64,000 nt of DNA, from assembly GCA_949358305.1 (NCBI GenBank), contig OX442315.1, forward strand, positions 14,472,427-14,536,426, read 5' to 3'. Made by a program: the position numbers and the translations under genes. Positions 22,901 through 33,631 of this stretch are shown here, piece by piece (position 1 is the first letter of the stretch; every line of letters starts with the position of its first letter). The DNA is from Strigamia acuminata. Its lineage: Eukaryota > Arthropoda > Chilopoda > Geophilomorpha > Linotaeniidae. The notes below the pieces were generated by a model. It was not told the DNA's origin, ran no database searches, and saw only the letters and a list, made by a program, of their open reading frames with translations.

Positions 22901-25900
22901 TTGTGTTTCCACATTTAGGCAGAAGAGACGTGATATTCAACTTAGTTACAGTTCGGAAAGTACATCATGGATCGTATACTACAGGAGTGTCCAACCCGCG
23001 ACCCAGCACTCTTGATAAAATTTTGTTCAGATTCTAGTGTTTGTTTCCTGTAGAGGGCAAACAGAATCAAAATTAGGACTATTACTCAAGGACTTTGTGT
23101 TTATTTGTGGAAAAGTATGCATAAACTTTTTTTTTTGCTTGTCATTTGTTTTTGTCAGTATATTTTGTGTGCATCCCAAGACAATACCTTTTCCATCAAT
23201 GTAGCCCAGGGAAGCCGTGATGTTGGACACCGCTGGTATACTATGTCTGACCGCTTGGCCACCTTCGGTGACCTGCGACACTCCACACACCGCCTAGTGG
23301 GGAGGAGGGAGCTAAGTGGTGTGGTAAGAGAGAGACGCTGCTGGGAGATCCGAGAGGAAAGACGTGCGGTAACGGGAGAGAAGTGTGTGCAGCTAAGGTC
23401 CCAATGCCGGGAGAGGCAAACCTGCTTGCTGCCGACTCTGCTCCTCTCACCATTTACCACTGTGACACTCAGTGACATGAGCTGCTACAAGGATCGTACG
23501 GGGTGAGTACGATAGAATGTTCGTCAGAGTGATGGACCACGTCACCCATGGGTTCAGGTCCTGTGTATGATGGGTCGTTAGCTGGTGTAATGTGCCTAAT
23601 AGCACTGCCACAATTGGGTAGATGGGAGACTCCAACCGCTAGACAACGATTAAAGGCCACAACCCAACAATCCGGAGTCCCTGTCTCATTCTTACGTAGT
23701 ATGCGTCCCTCCCATTGTTGTCAATCCCCAGACTGCAGTGGGTAAGTCCATATCCAGTCACGTATGTTTAAAATCAACTCATAAAGAGCATTCGTTCATT
23801 ATACATATCACAATAGCTCAGGGATATAAATAACTGAAACAGAGTACAATAACTTATTTTAATTACCTGGTCGTTAGAGCATTACTAAAGTTTGGCGATA
23901 TGTGTAGAACACCTGCTGCTTCACCATTAACAACCAAATCTAAACCTTTTTCGTGTGAATTAACTAAAATCTTTAAAAAGTGGAAGACTGAAAATTAGTA
24001 AAAAAAAAAAAAAGAAAGAAAAAGTGAAAATTTGATTTAATTTGTTTCTGTTACCTGATGAACTGTTGTGTTATCTATTTTCTGCAAAAACTTGACACCC
24101 AAGCGACTGTCCTCATTATATACGGCCACTGGCACATCATGTGGATCTCCACCAATTGCCAAACAGAAAGTTATGATATGTATTGCTGGCAGTAAGAATT
24201 GGAACATGAATAATCTGAAAAATGTAAGATACCACACCCAGAGCTGTAATAAGATTTTTTTTAGTACACAAGGGAAATTTGGCATTTGGTATCGTACCAA
24301 ATGTCATGTGTGCCAATGGTATGACAAGCGGCTAACGTCTTACTCCGAAAATAACAGAATTGTGTTGTATTCGAATTTCTTCAAAAACTCTCATTTTCAG
24401 AATAAATTCTATTAGAAAACCACTTTGCACATACAATGTTGTTGTATTCGAATACAGCACCATTCTGTTATTTTCGGGTAAGACTTTAGGGACAGGTCAC
24501 AAGTGACTAGGGACAGCTTTCCATCTGCATTGTGTGGCTCAGAAACTAACCCAACTTCTGAATCTAACCTAGCTAGCCTAACGGAAAAATCTATGCATAT
24601 CCTACACAAAAAAGTAATGTATTTACCATATACTTGTATGTTTAAAATGTATTGTAAATACATTTTAAACATACAAGTCTGCAATATATGACTTCTTCGT
24701 GTGGAATGATAAGCAGTAGCTCAATTCTGAGCCAATCACAGTGTAGATGGAAAGCTGTCCCCAGTCACGTGTAGCTGAAACAGAGCAGAAAGTCCTGTTT
24801 TCAGTTGCAGTGGGCATTTGCAAGACATTTAAACAACCATCGTATTTTTTTATTCTAAGACGCACTCCGTTTTTTGAGATTGGGGAGTTTTCGAGTCGAA
24901 GAAATACAGTAGTGTTTAATTTGAAGTATAATTAATATTAAATTACATTAGATTTCTTCGCATTTGAATGAAATTTTTTGTTACTAGAGCCAAAATTCGT
25001 CCAAGACGTTGTGCCACAAAGAAGTTTCTAAGTTTTCGGTTGTGCATGACTAGGTCAGATACAGTAATCTTTTCTGAAAACGAATGAAATGCATTGTTTA
25101 TCTCAAGAATTGATTTTTTACGCTTGCAATCAATTGCATTTAATAGATCTTCTTTCTGAGTAGGAAATGATATATTAGTTTGGTCTGTGCACAGCATAAA
25201 AAATTAATTGTTACTATGTCGTCTTCTCTGCAAAGTTTGACATAAACATCTTCCAGGGTTGACGAATTGTAGCGATTTAAAAGAACAACTGGATTCTCTT
25301 CAATTATTATTCTTCCATTTCTCATAACACCGATCTGATAACAACACAAGAAAATCTCTAAAGCCTATAATGTAGTCCCATCCGCGAATTTCCTGTGCTC
25401 AAAGATATGGCCAGACAATATTTGGTCTGTGGAAACTAAGCCTAAGGACAGATGCTTTGAATAGCTCAACTAAGATTAATTGTTCAAATGAATATTATAG
25501 GAATTAAATTATACAGAAGTGTGAAGGGGTTTGCTATCAGTGTAATCCTGGGACAAGTTACTCTAAGATTGGACACACGTTCAAGTAAAGAACAGACAGA
25601 CAGACACCATATTAGGGGTCGTTTAGGCTTACGCAGGAGAAAAAAATCGTTTGAAACTCACTTTATTGGCTTGGCGTGCTTCTTCAATGTAATGTGTAGT
25701 AATAACTACAGTCACATGTTCTTCGCAACACATTTTGACCAAATGATTCCAAATGCTTAAATTATTATTAAGTATTTTACTTAGTTATTTTATTAATCAA
25801 TGTGGTTACAAACCTTTCTCTTAGTATTGGATCAACTCCTACAGTTGGTTCATCCAGAATGAGCAAAGGTGGTTTGTGCAAAAGAGCAATTGCAAAAGAA

Positions 25901-28196
25901 ACTCTTCGTTTTTGGCCTCCGCTTTATCATTGATGGAAAAAAGCAAATATACCATTATATCACTTGTTCAAAGTAAATAAACTTTCTACTCTCTTGTCTG
26001 AATCTACCAATAGCTGCTTTCATAAGCAAAAACTTTTCGATAAATTGATTTAAGTTGGATTTAATTGGGAGACATCGATTTGCTCGCATAATTTGACATT
26101 AACTTATTGTAACAAGTTGATCACTACGGGACTACCGTACTGCCTCATTTAAACACCCGGGTTCATTCAAACGCCGGGCCCGGATAAATGCCGGGAGTTC
26201 GGCGGTGTTTATTGCACCGCGCGCCGCCCCGAACCGACTTTACCGGGAGGGGGTCAGCCAAAAAAAAAAATTAAACGCCCGGGCGTTTAAATGAGGCAGT
26301 ACGGTATTAAACAATGAATTACTAGTGCTAGATGCAAGTAGTGATTTCACTTTTTCAATTTTCAATACAGCTATTGTTACGGTAGTTTAAAGTTGTTGCA
26401 TATAATTCAATACCATAAAGCTTCAAATTAGTTCCAGGTTCAAATAAGCGCCGAGGGTCATTAAAATATAATTTTTTTTAAATAATCCATGATTTTGATA
26501 TAGATATCAGTGATTCATTTAATAAGACATTTTTTTAGAAACCTTTTTGAAAATCCGTTGTGCCCGAATAAGCGCCGGGATTCAAATATGCGCCAGAGGG
26601 TGGGTCGAAAAAATAAATAAACGCCTGGGCATTTATTTGAAGCTTTATAGGAAAAGGAATTCTATTATTACTTCTGTGAATAACGTTACCTAAGGTGCTC
26701 TATCAGTCTGTTAGTAGGTGGTAACGCAAGTAAATGAGCAAGAAAATCAATTCTTTTCTTCACATCGCTTTTACTCAAGTCATGTAAACGGCCAAAATAA
26801 TTAAAAATTTCAGTGATGTTCAATTCTTGGTACAATGCTAACTCCTGGAAACACATTAAAGTAACTTCCGTGAACTTAACTGACTAACCCACTGGGTTGG
26901 AAGCTGACAACACTTAAGAAAGCATTAAATATCTGCAACTTGCAGCTTAGTCAAAATTTAAATGATACACTGAATGAACTGAAGTACCAAATCCTCATAC
27001 TGTTCAAAAATAAATTAGAATTAATCACATATATATCGCAATGTGCTTTAGGTTTCATGAGAATTCATTTTGGTATACATTTTTGCATGCTTATTGGTTT
27101 GCAAATGAGAGTACATTTTGTAAAATGTATTACTAATACTAATATTATTAATTAATTAATTAATTACAAATACATTTTGGAATGCATTAAGTGAAAAACG
27201 ATTCATTATATAAAATTAATTTTTGAACCATTTGGGGATATGGTCTTCCCCCGAATACAACGTCATTTGAACCATTTGGGGATATATTATTATGGTCTTC
27301 CCCCGAATACAACGTCATGATGTTGCAATGTGTTTTTTTTGTAAAATTTCTGAAAAATCAGAAATTTTTTGTAAATCTTCTGAAAAATCAGAAATTGATC
27401 ATGTAATTTTGAAAAATCAATAATTGATAATGTAATTTTGAAAAATCAGAAATTGATCATGTAATTTTGAAAAATCAATAATTGATAATGTAATTTTGAA
27501 AAATCAGAAATTGATAATGTAATTTTGAAAAATAAATTGGATTTGAAACTTCAATTTCAAAATATACAGTACGTGTCCAATTCGTGTCCAATTCGTTTTC
27601 AATTCGTGTCCAATTCGCGTTCAATTAGTTTTTAATTTGATGCATCGGGCTTGTAAATAGCGCACCCCGCAACGCTTCTTGAATATAACTCGAATATATA
27701 ACGTTATGCCGTTGTATTCGAACTAAAAAAAATACAAGTTTTTGGAAAAACTCGATCGGGAGAAGACAATCGGCGAGCTCTACCAGTCCCACTTCTTCAA
27801 TATTCTATACTTATTATGTTATGTAATTTTTTAATTTACCTGCGGCATATATCCGACTCTAGATCCAGGTATTTTACATTTAACAGTACCGGGTGTTTGA
27901 CCATATACTTCAATTTTTCCTTTCTTTGGGTATATTCGGCCGACAATACACCTGAGTAGGCTCGTCTTGCCACATCCACTTGGCCCAAGTAATCCATAGC
28001 TGAAAAGTTGTGTGTTTAATCATATGCATTTCTCTGATCCCAAAAATATATTGCTTAGCTTACATTGTTCCTGATTCAGCAGACAAGTTGAGATCTTTTA
28101 GTATTTCAACTTTCGATTCTCCAAATCCGTAGCTCAATTGCAATTGTTGTATCGAAATTGCGGGTCCAGTGAAACCATCCACGGATCCCTTGTGGT
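19986..28196 (-). CDS. ABC-3: ABCH/ABCG-like half transporter, e1 to stop
   Basis: Exons: e1 28064-28196, e2 27840-27999, e3 26690-26844, e4 25814-25921, e5 25662-25755, e6 25215-25334, e7 24947-25155, e8 24055-24214, e9 23867-23970, e10 22132-22321, e11 21910-22075, e12 21672-21848, e13 21520-21606, e14 19986-20200. All phases agree and no internal stop was seen; about 691 residues plus a start exon. Walker A GPSGCGKT (e2), Q-loop YMPQ, LSGGQ across e3/e4, Walker [14 protein letters not shown] (e4), H-loop TTHYIEEA (e5), then the ABC2-type membrane half. Intron e6/e7 is 59 nt with acceptor CCTACTCAG. e1 encodes [21 protein letters not shown] candidate start exon lies at 35055-35085, on the far side of Gypsy-2. 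Very close to ABC-4 and ABC-5. Confidence 0.88.
20566..21130. repeat. About 550-bp interspersed repeat, copy 1
   Basis: Shares CTTGGCCACCC...ACACACCGCCCA at one end and TGGGAGACTCCAACC, ATTAAAGGCC and CAATCCCCAG at the other with 23245-23756, 36405-36716 (internally deleted) and 49027-49578 (inverted). More GC-rich than its surroundings. Frames at 20721-20915 and 20893-21132 are not conserved between copies, so it is non-coding. Class unknown. Confidence 0.6.
22518..22914. mobile_element. AGGTGGAAACAC-family MITE, copy 1
   Basis: Begins AGGTGGAAACACAAGGGAGC and ends GCTCCTTTGTGTTTCCACAT. Internal markers include GCTAGCTACCTAGCTAG and GTCATGTGACTTTGA. Related copies are at 40406-40791 and 51699-51981. 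It lies in ABC-3 intron e9/e10. Confidence 0.7.
22981..23240. mobile_element. hAT-like remnant, copy 1
   Basis: Ends AGGAGTGTCCAACCC and GGACACCGCTGG resemble hAT MITE ends and match 38389-38638 in the same ABC-4 intron, so insertion preceded the ABC-3/ABC-4 duplication. The interspersed repeat 23245-23756 follows at once. Confidence 0.45.
23245..23756. repeat. About 550-bp interspersed repeat, copy 2
   Basis: Same family as 20566-21130, same orientation, in ABC-3 intron e9/e10. The open frames here (23105-23506, 23155-23478, 23469-23660) run across the repeat on both strands and are not conserved in other copies. Confidence 0.6.
24337..24783. repeat. Two adjoining inverted-repeat elements
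   Basis: 24337-24484 pairs TTACTCCGAAAATAACAGAA with TTCTGTTATTTTCGGGTAA. 24490-24783 pairs GTGACTAGGGACAGCTTTCC with GGAAAGCTGTCCCCAGTCAC around a central TTTAAAATGTATTGTAAATA palindrome. Both lie in ABC-3 intron e7/e8 and are absent from the ABC-4 intron, so they inserted after the duplication. Confidence 0.55.
26133..26306. mobile_element. MITE with TACCGTACTGCCTC ends and CGCCGGG motifs
   Basis: Ends TACCGTACTGCCTCATTTAA / TTAAATGAGGCAGTACGGTA. The interior repeats an AAACGCCGGG-like motif. Relatives: 42764-42990 and the start of a copy at 44468. In ABC-3 intron e3/e4. Confidence 0.65.
26411..26651. mobile_element. MITE with TACCATAAAGCTTC ends, copy 1
   Basis: TACCATAAAGCTTCAAAT is mirrored by ATTTGAAGCTTTATAG; the inside has AATAAGCGCCGAG/GCGCCGGG motifs. 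A shared copy at 41908-42123 in the same ABC-4 intron shows insertion before that duplication. Confidence 0.6.
27234..27640. repeat. Stack of three tandem repeats
   Basis: 27234-27316: two units around GAACCATTTGGGGATAT...CCCCCGAATACAACGTCAT. 27340-27540: about seven units of a 28-29-bp motif containing GTAATTTTGAAAAATCA. 27565-27640: CGTGTCCAATT-type 10-11-bp units. All lie in ABC-3 intron e2/e3 and are mostly absent from ABC-4. Confidence 0.7.
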
Positions 28197-28280
28197 CTGA
28201 AAAAATACAATTATATTAAACAGTTATAGGAAATAAAACAATGTCAGGTGTTTTTTAAACAAATAGAAACTTGTGACGAT

Positions 28281-28608
28281 TCGACCTTTTGGTAGGTAAA
28301 TTACACTTAATTCACCGAGATAAGCTAACATATTGTGCGCTAAAGTGAACATATAACTGAATAATACGAACTTACAAGATATGGAACATGATTATGTTTA
28401 TTACAATGGAAACCGGGTTCTGGGCACATGTAAACGGGTGGTTGAGGATTCGGGCGGGCCGAGGAATGAGGCTGGCTTCGCGGCATCGTCACAACAAGCG
28501 TTACGTGGCCATCTTGGCCACGCGGTGATACTATTTCAGAATGCGGAGAATTCTCCGCATTAACGAGATTTGAACTAATGTTAAAACCAATGCGAAATCA
28601 AAGATAAT
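28281..28608. repeat. LTR-like repeat copy B, part left of Gypsy-2
   Basis: Matches 9558-9860 (CCGAGATAAGCTAA to the GATAAWTATTAAT region). The match resumes at 33632 after Gypsy-2 with ATTGGCAAGGACAGTCAACA, so Gypsy-2 landed inside this older repeat. Confidence 0.55.
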
Positions 28609-28784
28609 TAATGTGTTCTTGAGGAATGATGATTGCTGATAATGTTGGATGAAGTTAGAAAACAGCCATGTTGTACGGTAAAATTAACATAAGTGATTTA
28701 TTAATCGGAAGTAATACAGGGGGCGCTGCGGAAAGCAGACGCGTCATGAAATATGCATAAACAAAATGGAGTTCGGACACTCCA
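28609..28784 (-). repeat. 3' LTR of Gypsy-2
   Basis: 176 bp; on the minus strand it starts TGGAGTGTCCGAACTCC and ends AACACATTA. I read it as identical to 33451-33626. Confidence 0.88.
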
Positions 28785-28929
28785 GTATCCCCTTAATTGA
28801 AGACAACCAGGGAATCAATTACAAAGGCAAACTAAAAACATTTAAGGTTAAACAATGAAATCAAAATGTAACAAAAGATTAATAAAAGGTTTACAACAAT
28901 AAAAACGAATCAATTCAATTATCACAATA

Positions 28930-31900
28930 TCACGGAAAACCATAGAATTTAGTTTTGTTCTTGACTCGAGTTGAAGGAGGCCTACGAGTGACCTGGGGAG
29001 GCAATTGCTGAGCAGGTTGAGGAACACGAGGCATCGGTGGCGGAGAAGGCGGCAACGGTGGCAGCGCAGGGAGCAATGGCGCAGGCAAAAGTGGTAGCGG
29101 CGGGGTTGCAGGCGCGTCAGGCAAGTTCTGGTTAGGCGCGGGCATTACCAGCTGAGTTTGAGGTTGAGGCAGGACGACAGGCGGAACCAAACATGCAGTT
29201 TGTGGCATTACGAATGGGCCTGAGCTGCATTCATCCCCTTCAATTGGGAGAGGCGGTCCAATTGTCGCACGCTTCCGCAACTGGTCAACGTGACGAGACC
29301 ACAACACTCCGGATGCAATTTCGATAACGTACGTGGTCGATGAAACCTTCTCCTTCACGACTCCCGGAATCCACTTGTCAGTGTGTCTGTAGTCCCGGGC
29401 GAAAACGGCGTCTCCGACTTCGAAACTCCTTGCTGTTTCCAACAGGGCAGCTGGCGGCAGTAGGCGAGGATTGAGGAGATGCAGGCGAGTTCGCATTGTC
29501 CGGAGATAGAATTTCTCAGCCGGGGTTCGTTTAGTCGTAGCATGTGGCGTCGTTCTATACGAAAAAAGAGATTGTCGAAGTGAATCAGCAAGAGATAAGC
29601 GCAAATCGATGAATTTCTCCATTTGTCATTTGAATGTGCCGACAAAGCCTTCCACTGCGCCGTTCGTGGCTGGGTGGTACGGCGGGGAGAAGGTGTGGCG
29701 GATGCCATTTTCTTCCAGAAAGTCTCTAAATTCACTCGACGTAAACTGGGGTCCATTATCCGAATGGACGTGAATTGGCAAGCCGTGCTGACAAAACCAA
29801 TCTTCTAAAACAGCAATAGTAGCGGCTGCCGTGGTCGACGTCATCGTACGCACTTCACACCATTTGGACTTCGCATCAACTCCAAGCAAGAACATCTTGC
29901 CGAGGAATGGACCGGCAAAATCAATGTGTAAGCGGCCCCACACTTCGTCTGGAATTGGCCATCGGATGGTGTTCGTACGAGGCGGATCGGGCAGCGCTCG
30001 TTGGCAGGCATCACAGCTTCTCACAGTCCGTTCAATGTCAGCGTCAATGGCTGGCCACCAGACTGTTGACCGTGCCAAGGATTTGGTCCTCACGATGCCA
30101 AAGTGACCTGCGTGCAGCTCGATGAGGATCGACGCACGCAAGTCCGCGGGAACAACTAATCTGTCGTGGAGAAAAAGAAATTTGTTATAAATCGAAAAAG
30201 CATCTCGGTGCTTGTAAAAATCCTGCAGTTCCGGTGTCTTCGATTGCCATCCATTGCGCACACAGAGGAGCACCTGTTGTAAAAGAGGGTCCGCTGCGTA
30301 CGCGGATTGCAATGCAGGTTTTGAAGCTGGAAAATCTGAAACTGAGACCGAAAATAAAGCGTTAATGTCAAAATCACAGTCTTCCGAAGTGTCGATGACA
30401 GGTTGCGGATTGCGAGATAGGCCGTCCGCGATCGCGTTGTCCACAGCAGGCAGATGCTCGATTTGGTAGTCATAAGCGGACAGGAAAATTGCCCACCCGT
30501 GCAATCGAGCTGCAACGATCTGGTTGCAACCTTTTTTGTCGCCAAAAATTGATACGAGCGGTTTGTGGTTCGTCCGCAAAACAAAACGACGACCAAAAAG
30601 GTAATGGTGGAACTTCCTGATGCCATAAATGATGGCATAACCTTCCCGCTCGATCTGCGCGTAGTTGCGTTGAGCGGCTGACAACAACGATGAAGCAAAT
30701 GCTATTGGTCGGTGCTGTCCAGTCTTGTCACGATGCGATAAAAATGCGCCGACACCGACAGGCGAAGCGTCCACAGTCAGGAACACTTCCTCTTTCTGGT
30801 TGTAATGCACGAGAGCCGAGTCGACGGAGACCGACTCACGCACCTTCAGCCACGTCTTCTCGTGGACGTCCAACCATTCCCACTTCGTATCATCACGAGT
30901 GAGTCGGTACAGCGGTTCAAGCAGAGTCGACAAGTTGCTGATAAAACGGCCGTAGTAATTTACAAGGCCTATGAAGGATTTGAGTGAAGTGACGTCGGTG
31001 GGGCGACCAGCATTGCGTAACGGCGCCAACTTGGATTCGATTGGGGAGATCCCGTGCTTCGAGATACGGAGGCCGAGGAAGTCGACAGAATCACACAAAA
31101 ATTTGCACTTGCCTCGATTCAATGTTAAATTCGCTCCGTCGAAGGCGCCGAGTAATGCGTCCAAATTCACCAGATGATCCGAGTTCGTTGGGCCCGTAAC
31201 CGCCGAATCGTCGATAAAAGGCTGCGTGTTGCCAACGTCCGCTGTCAGGATGTCCATCGTGCGTTGAAATAATGCAGGAGCGGTTGAAATCCCGTAGAAA
31301 AGTCTATTAACCAAAAACAAACCCAAATGAGTGTTTATCGTACATAATTCGGAACTGGCAGCGGTCAAACGAAGTTGGTTGTAGGCGTGGTTCATGTCAA
31401 GGGTCGAATACGACTCTCCCCCCGACAAGTTTGCAGCCACGTCGGCGAACAACGGCAACGGATATGAACAAGGGAGAACCGCCTTATTGACAGTCCGGTT
31501 GTAACATCCGGCTATTTTTATGGAGCCGTCCGCCTTCTTGACGTGCATAATCGGGGTCGCCCAATGTGAGGAGGCGACTGGCGTGATGATCCCGAGCGCT
31601 TGCAAACGTCTGAGTTCCACTTCGAGAGCTGGCTTGACGGCGAGTGGCACCGGGTACGCTTTCAAAAAAATCGGATTAAAATTCGGGTCAATGTCAATAC
31701 TCACCGGTGCCACGTTGTAGCAGCCAATCTCGTCCCGGAAAACGTTCGCGTGCTTCTGCAAAATAGATTCAAGTTCATTTTTATCTTCCTCGCTCGCCGA
31801 GCAGCGTGGAGCAGCATCTTCAGCTGCCGGAGCCTTGCGGGAAACCAATCCACACGCAGGGGCAGCAATAATCGACGGGGAAAGCGGCTCGTCGCGCGGC

Positions 31901-33270
31901 GCAGGCAGCGGTTCCGTGTCGCGAGGTGGAGTGACGGCGGACGTCGAATCTGGATCAAGTGGATGCTTGGCTCGCTGGCGAATCGCACGTTTGCGAGCTG
32001 ACTTCGATGGAACTCCCGGCTTGGCTTGATAAACAACAGCGCGCAGCGCTGCACCAGCGACATCGAGGAGACCGAAAATATCCATCCAATCGCGGCCTAG
32101 CAACGGGACTTGGCCGTGCTCAGCCACACACAATGGTAAAGTGAACGATTTTCCGTCGTATTCCACAGGAACAGTGCACACACCCGCCATAGGCAAAGCG
32201 TGGCCGTCGTACAATGACAGTTCGGTACCGAGCGATTGAAGTGGAAAACTCGAAAAGTGCTTTACGTACATCTCACGACTAACGATCGTCGCTCCCGCTT
32301 CGGTGTCGATTTCCATCCAGAGGAGAATTTCCGCAATACGGAGCTCCAGTACCAAAGGTTTGGTGTGTCGGAGAGCCACTGCGTTCACCGAGTTCGGGGT
32401 TTGCAGTTCCTTCGTGCGGACGGCGTAAAACGTCAATTTTCGAGGTGCTGACATCGTCGTGTGATGAGCGCTCGCAGTCGATTTTGTTGCGCGAGAAATG
32501 GGCTTAATGTGGCCCTCAACGCCGCAACCGTGGCATTTTGCAGTGCGAAAATGACACTCGTCCTGGCGATGGCCGGTTCTGCCGCAGTGTTTACACTTTT
32601 GTTTTTCGTGCTGTGGCTTCGAGTGGTCCGACTGCTGATGCTGCTGACCGGAGGTGCCCCTCGAGAGACGTTTGCCTCCTTTTTGCGAGTTTGCATGTTG
32701 ACGTGATGAATTTCCCGACTTGTGCAGCTGGTGTACGGACTGTTGCGCATCAACAAAACTGGACACGTCGGCTCCGGCGATTTCGGCGGAGGTAGCGGCT
32801 TCGAGGGCTATTGCAAAGGTTAAATCTTTCTGCATATATAGCGTCTCTTGAACCTGCCGCATATTCAAACCGATCACGAACTGGTTCCGCATTTCGTCGT
32901 CTTGAGTCGTATCGAAGTCACAATACTTGGTGAGTGAGTGAAGAGCGGCTGCAAAGTCGCTCACGGACTCGCCTTTGTTGCGCTTACGAGCTTGAAAACG
33001 GACGATTTCACCTTGTTTCACCGGTCTAGGTTTCTGGTTTTTGATCATTAAGTCTGTGAGCTGCTTAAACGTTAACTCCGTCGGCTTCTTCGGTCTGGCG
33101 AGATCCACGAACTTGGCGAAAGTGGCCATACCCACACAGGCCAAAAGCGTATTCACTTTTTCCTTGTCGTCGACGATTTTATTGCAGGAGAAAACGCATT
33201 CGATTTGCATTAAATAAGTCTCCCAGTCGTCAAGTGGGTTGTACTTTTCGGGTGCCGCAACCAAAGGCAT
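28930..33270 (-). CDS. Gypsy-2 gag-pol polyprotein with internal TGA
   Basis: From ATG 33270 to a TGA at 29628-29626 it encodes 1,214 residues; the same frame then runs open for another 230 codons to 28930. Domains: Gag about 1-225; CCHC knuckle at 226-239 and a second at 246-259 whose last Cys is Ser259; aspartic protease with DTE at 322-324 where the family has DTG (Gypsy-1 keeps DTG); reverse transcriptase with Asp625 and FIDD at 685-688; RNase H with Asp834, Asn901 in TNHKPL where TDHKPL is usual, and Asp949; integrase with a HHCC finger near 1053-1089 and D1117, D1171, E1207. After the TGA come the integrase C-terminal module and a proline-rich tail. Readthrough is possible, but a nonsense mutation is simpler. 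This copy is probably inactive. Confidence 0.92.
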
Positions 33271-33450
33271 TTTCGAGCGATGAAGTCGGTAAAAACGAGC
33301 AAAAACTTACAATCAAAAGTTCAGGCCTAACGGTCAACGCGTGGTCAAAGACACGTGGTCGGTGGCGAAAAGTTCATCAACAAATTTCCAAAAGAGCACA
33401 AAAGTTCGTAAAGTAACTGGATTCAGTGATTACCATCTCTCGTCGCCAAT

Positions 33451-33626
33451 TAATGTGTTCTTGAGGAATGATGATTGCTGATAATGTTGGATGAAGTTAG
33501 AAAACAGCCATGTTGTACGGTAAAATTAACATAAGTGATTTATTAATCGGAAGTAATACAGGGGGCGCTGCGGAAAGCAGACGCGTCATGAAATATGCAT
33601 AAACAAAATGGAGTTCGGACACTCCA
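33451..33626 (-). repeat. 5' LTR of Gypsy-2
   Basis: 176 bp, read as identical to 28609-28784. The leader between its end and ATG 33270 contains the TGGCGACGAGAG primer-binding site at about 33448-33437. Confidence 0.88.
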
Positions 33627-33631
33627 ATAAT

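Larger units (their letters stand above)
28609..33626 (-). mobile_element. Gypsy-2: full-length Ty3/Gypsy retrotransposon
   Basis: 5,018 bp with two LTRs (28609-28784, 33451-33626) that I read as identical, flanked by the 5-bp duplication ATAAT (28604-28608, 33627-33631). The primer-binding site TGGCGACGAG follows the 5' LTR after 2 nt, and a purine-rich AATTAAGGGGA lies just before the 3' LTR. One gag-pol frame runs 33270 to 28930, broken by one stop. It lies in the likely first intron of ABC-3, on the same strand. Base composition is much more GC-rich than the flanks. Identical LTRs mean recent insertion. Confidence 0.92.

Noticed and set aside
23105-23506. 133-residue open frame with a hydrophobic start
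   Set aside because: Crosses a hAT-like remnant into the 550-bp repeat; not conserved in the other repeat copies.
24943-25349. Frameshift mutation in ABC-3 (two overlapping frames)
   Set aside because: Explained by a 59-nt intron with GTAAC donor and CTACTCAG acceptor; e6 and e7 join in phase, as in the paralogues.
27340-27540. CRISPR-like repeat and spacer pattern
   Set aside because: Simple 28-29-bp AT-rich tandem repeat with degenerate units in an ABC-3 intron.
30156-30698. 180-codon frame overlapping Gypsy-2 pol
   Set aside because: Shadow of the reverse transcriptase and RNase H frame.
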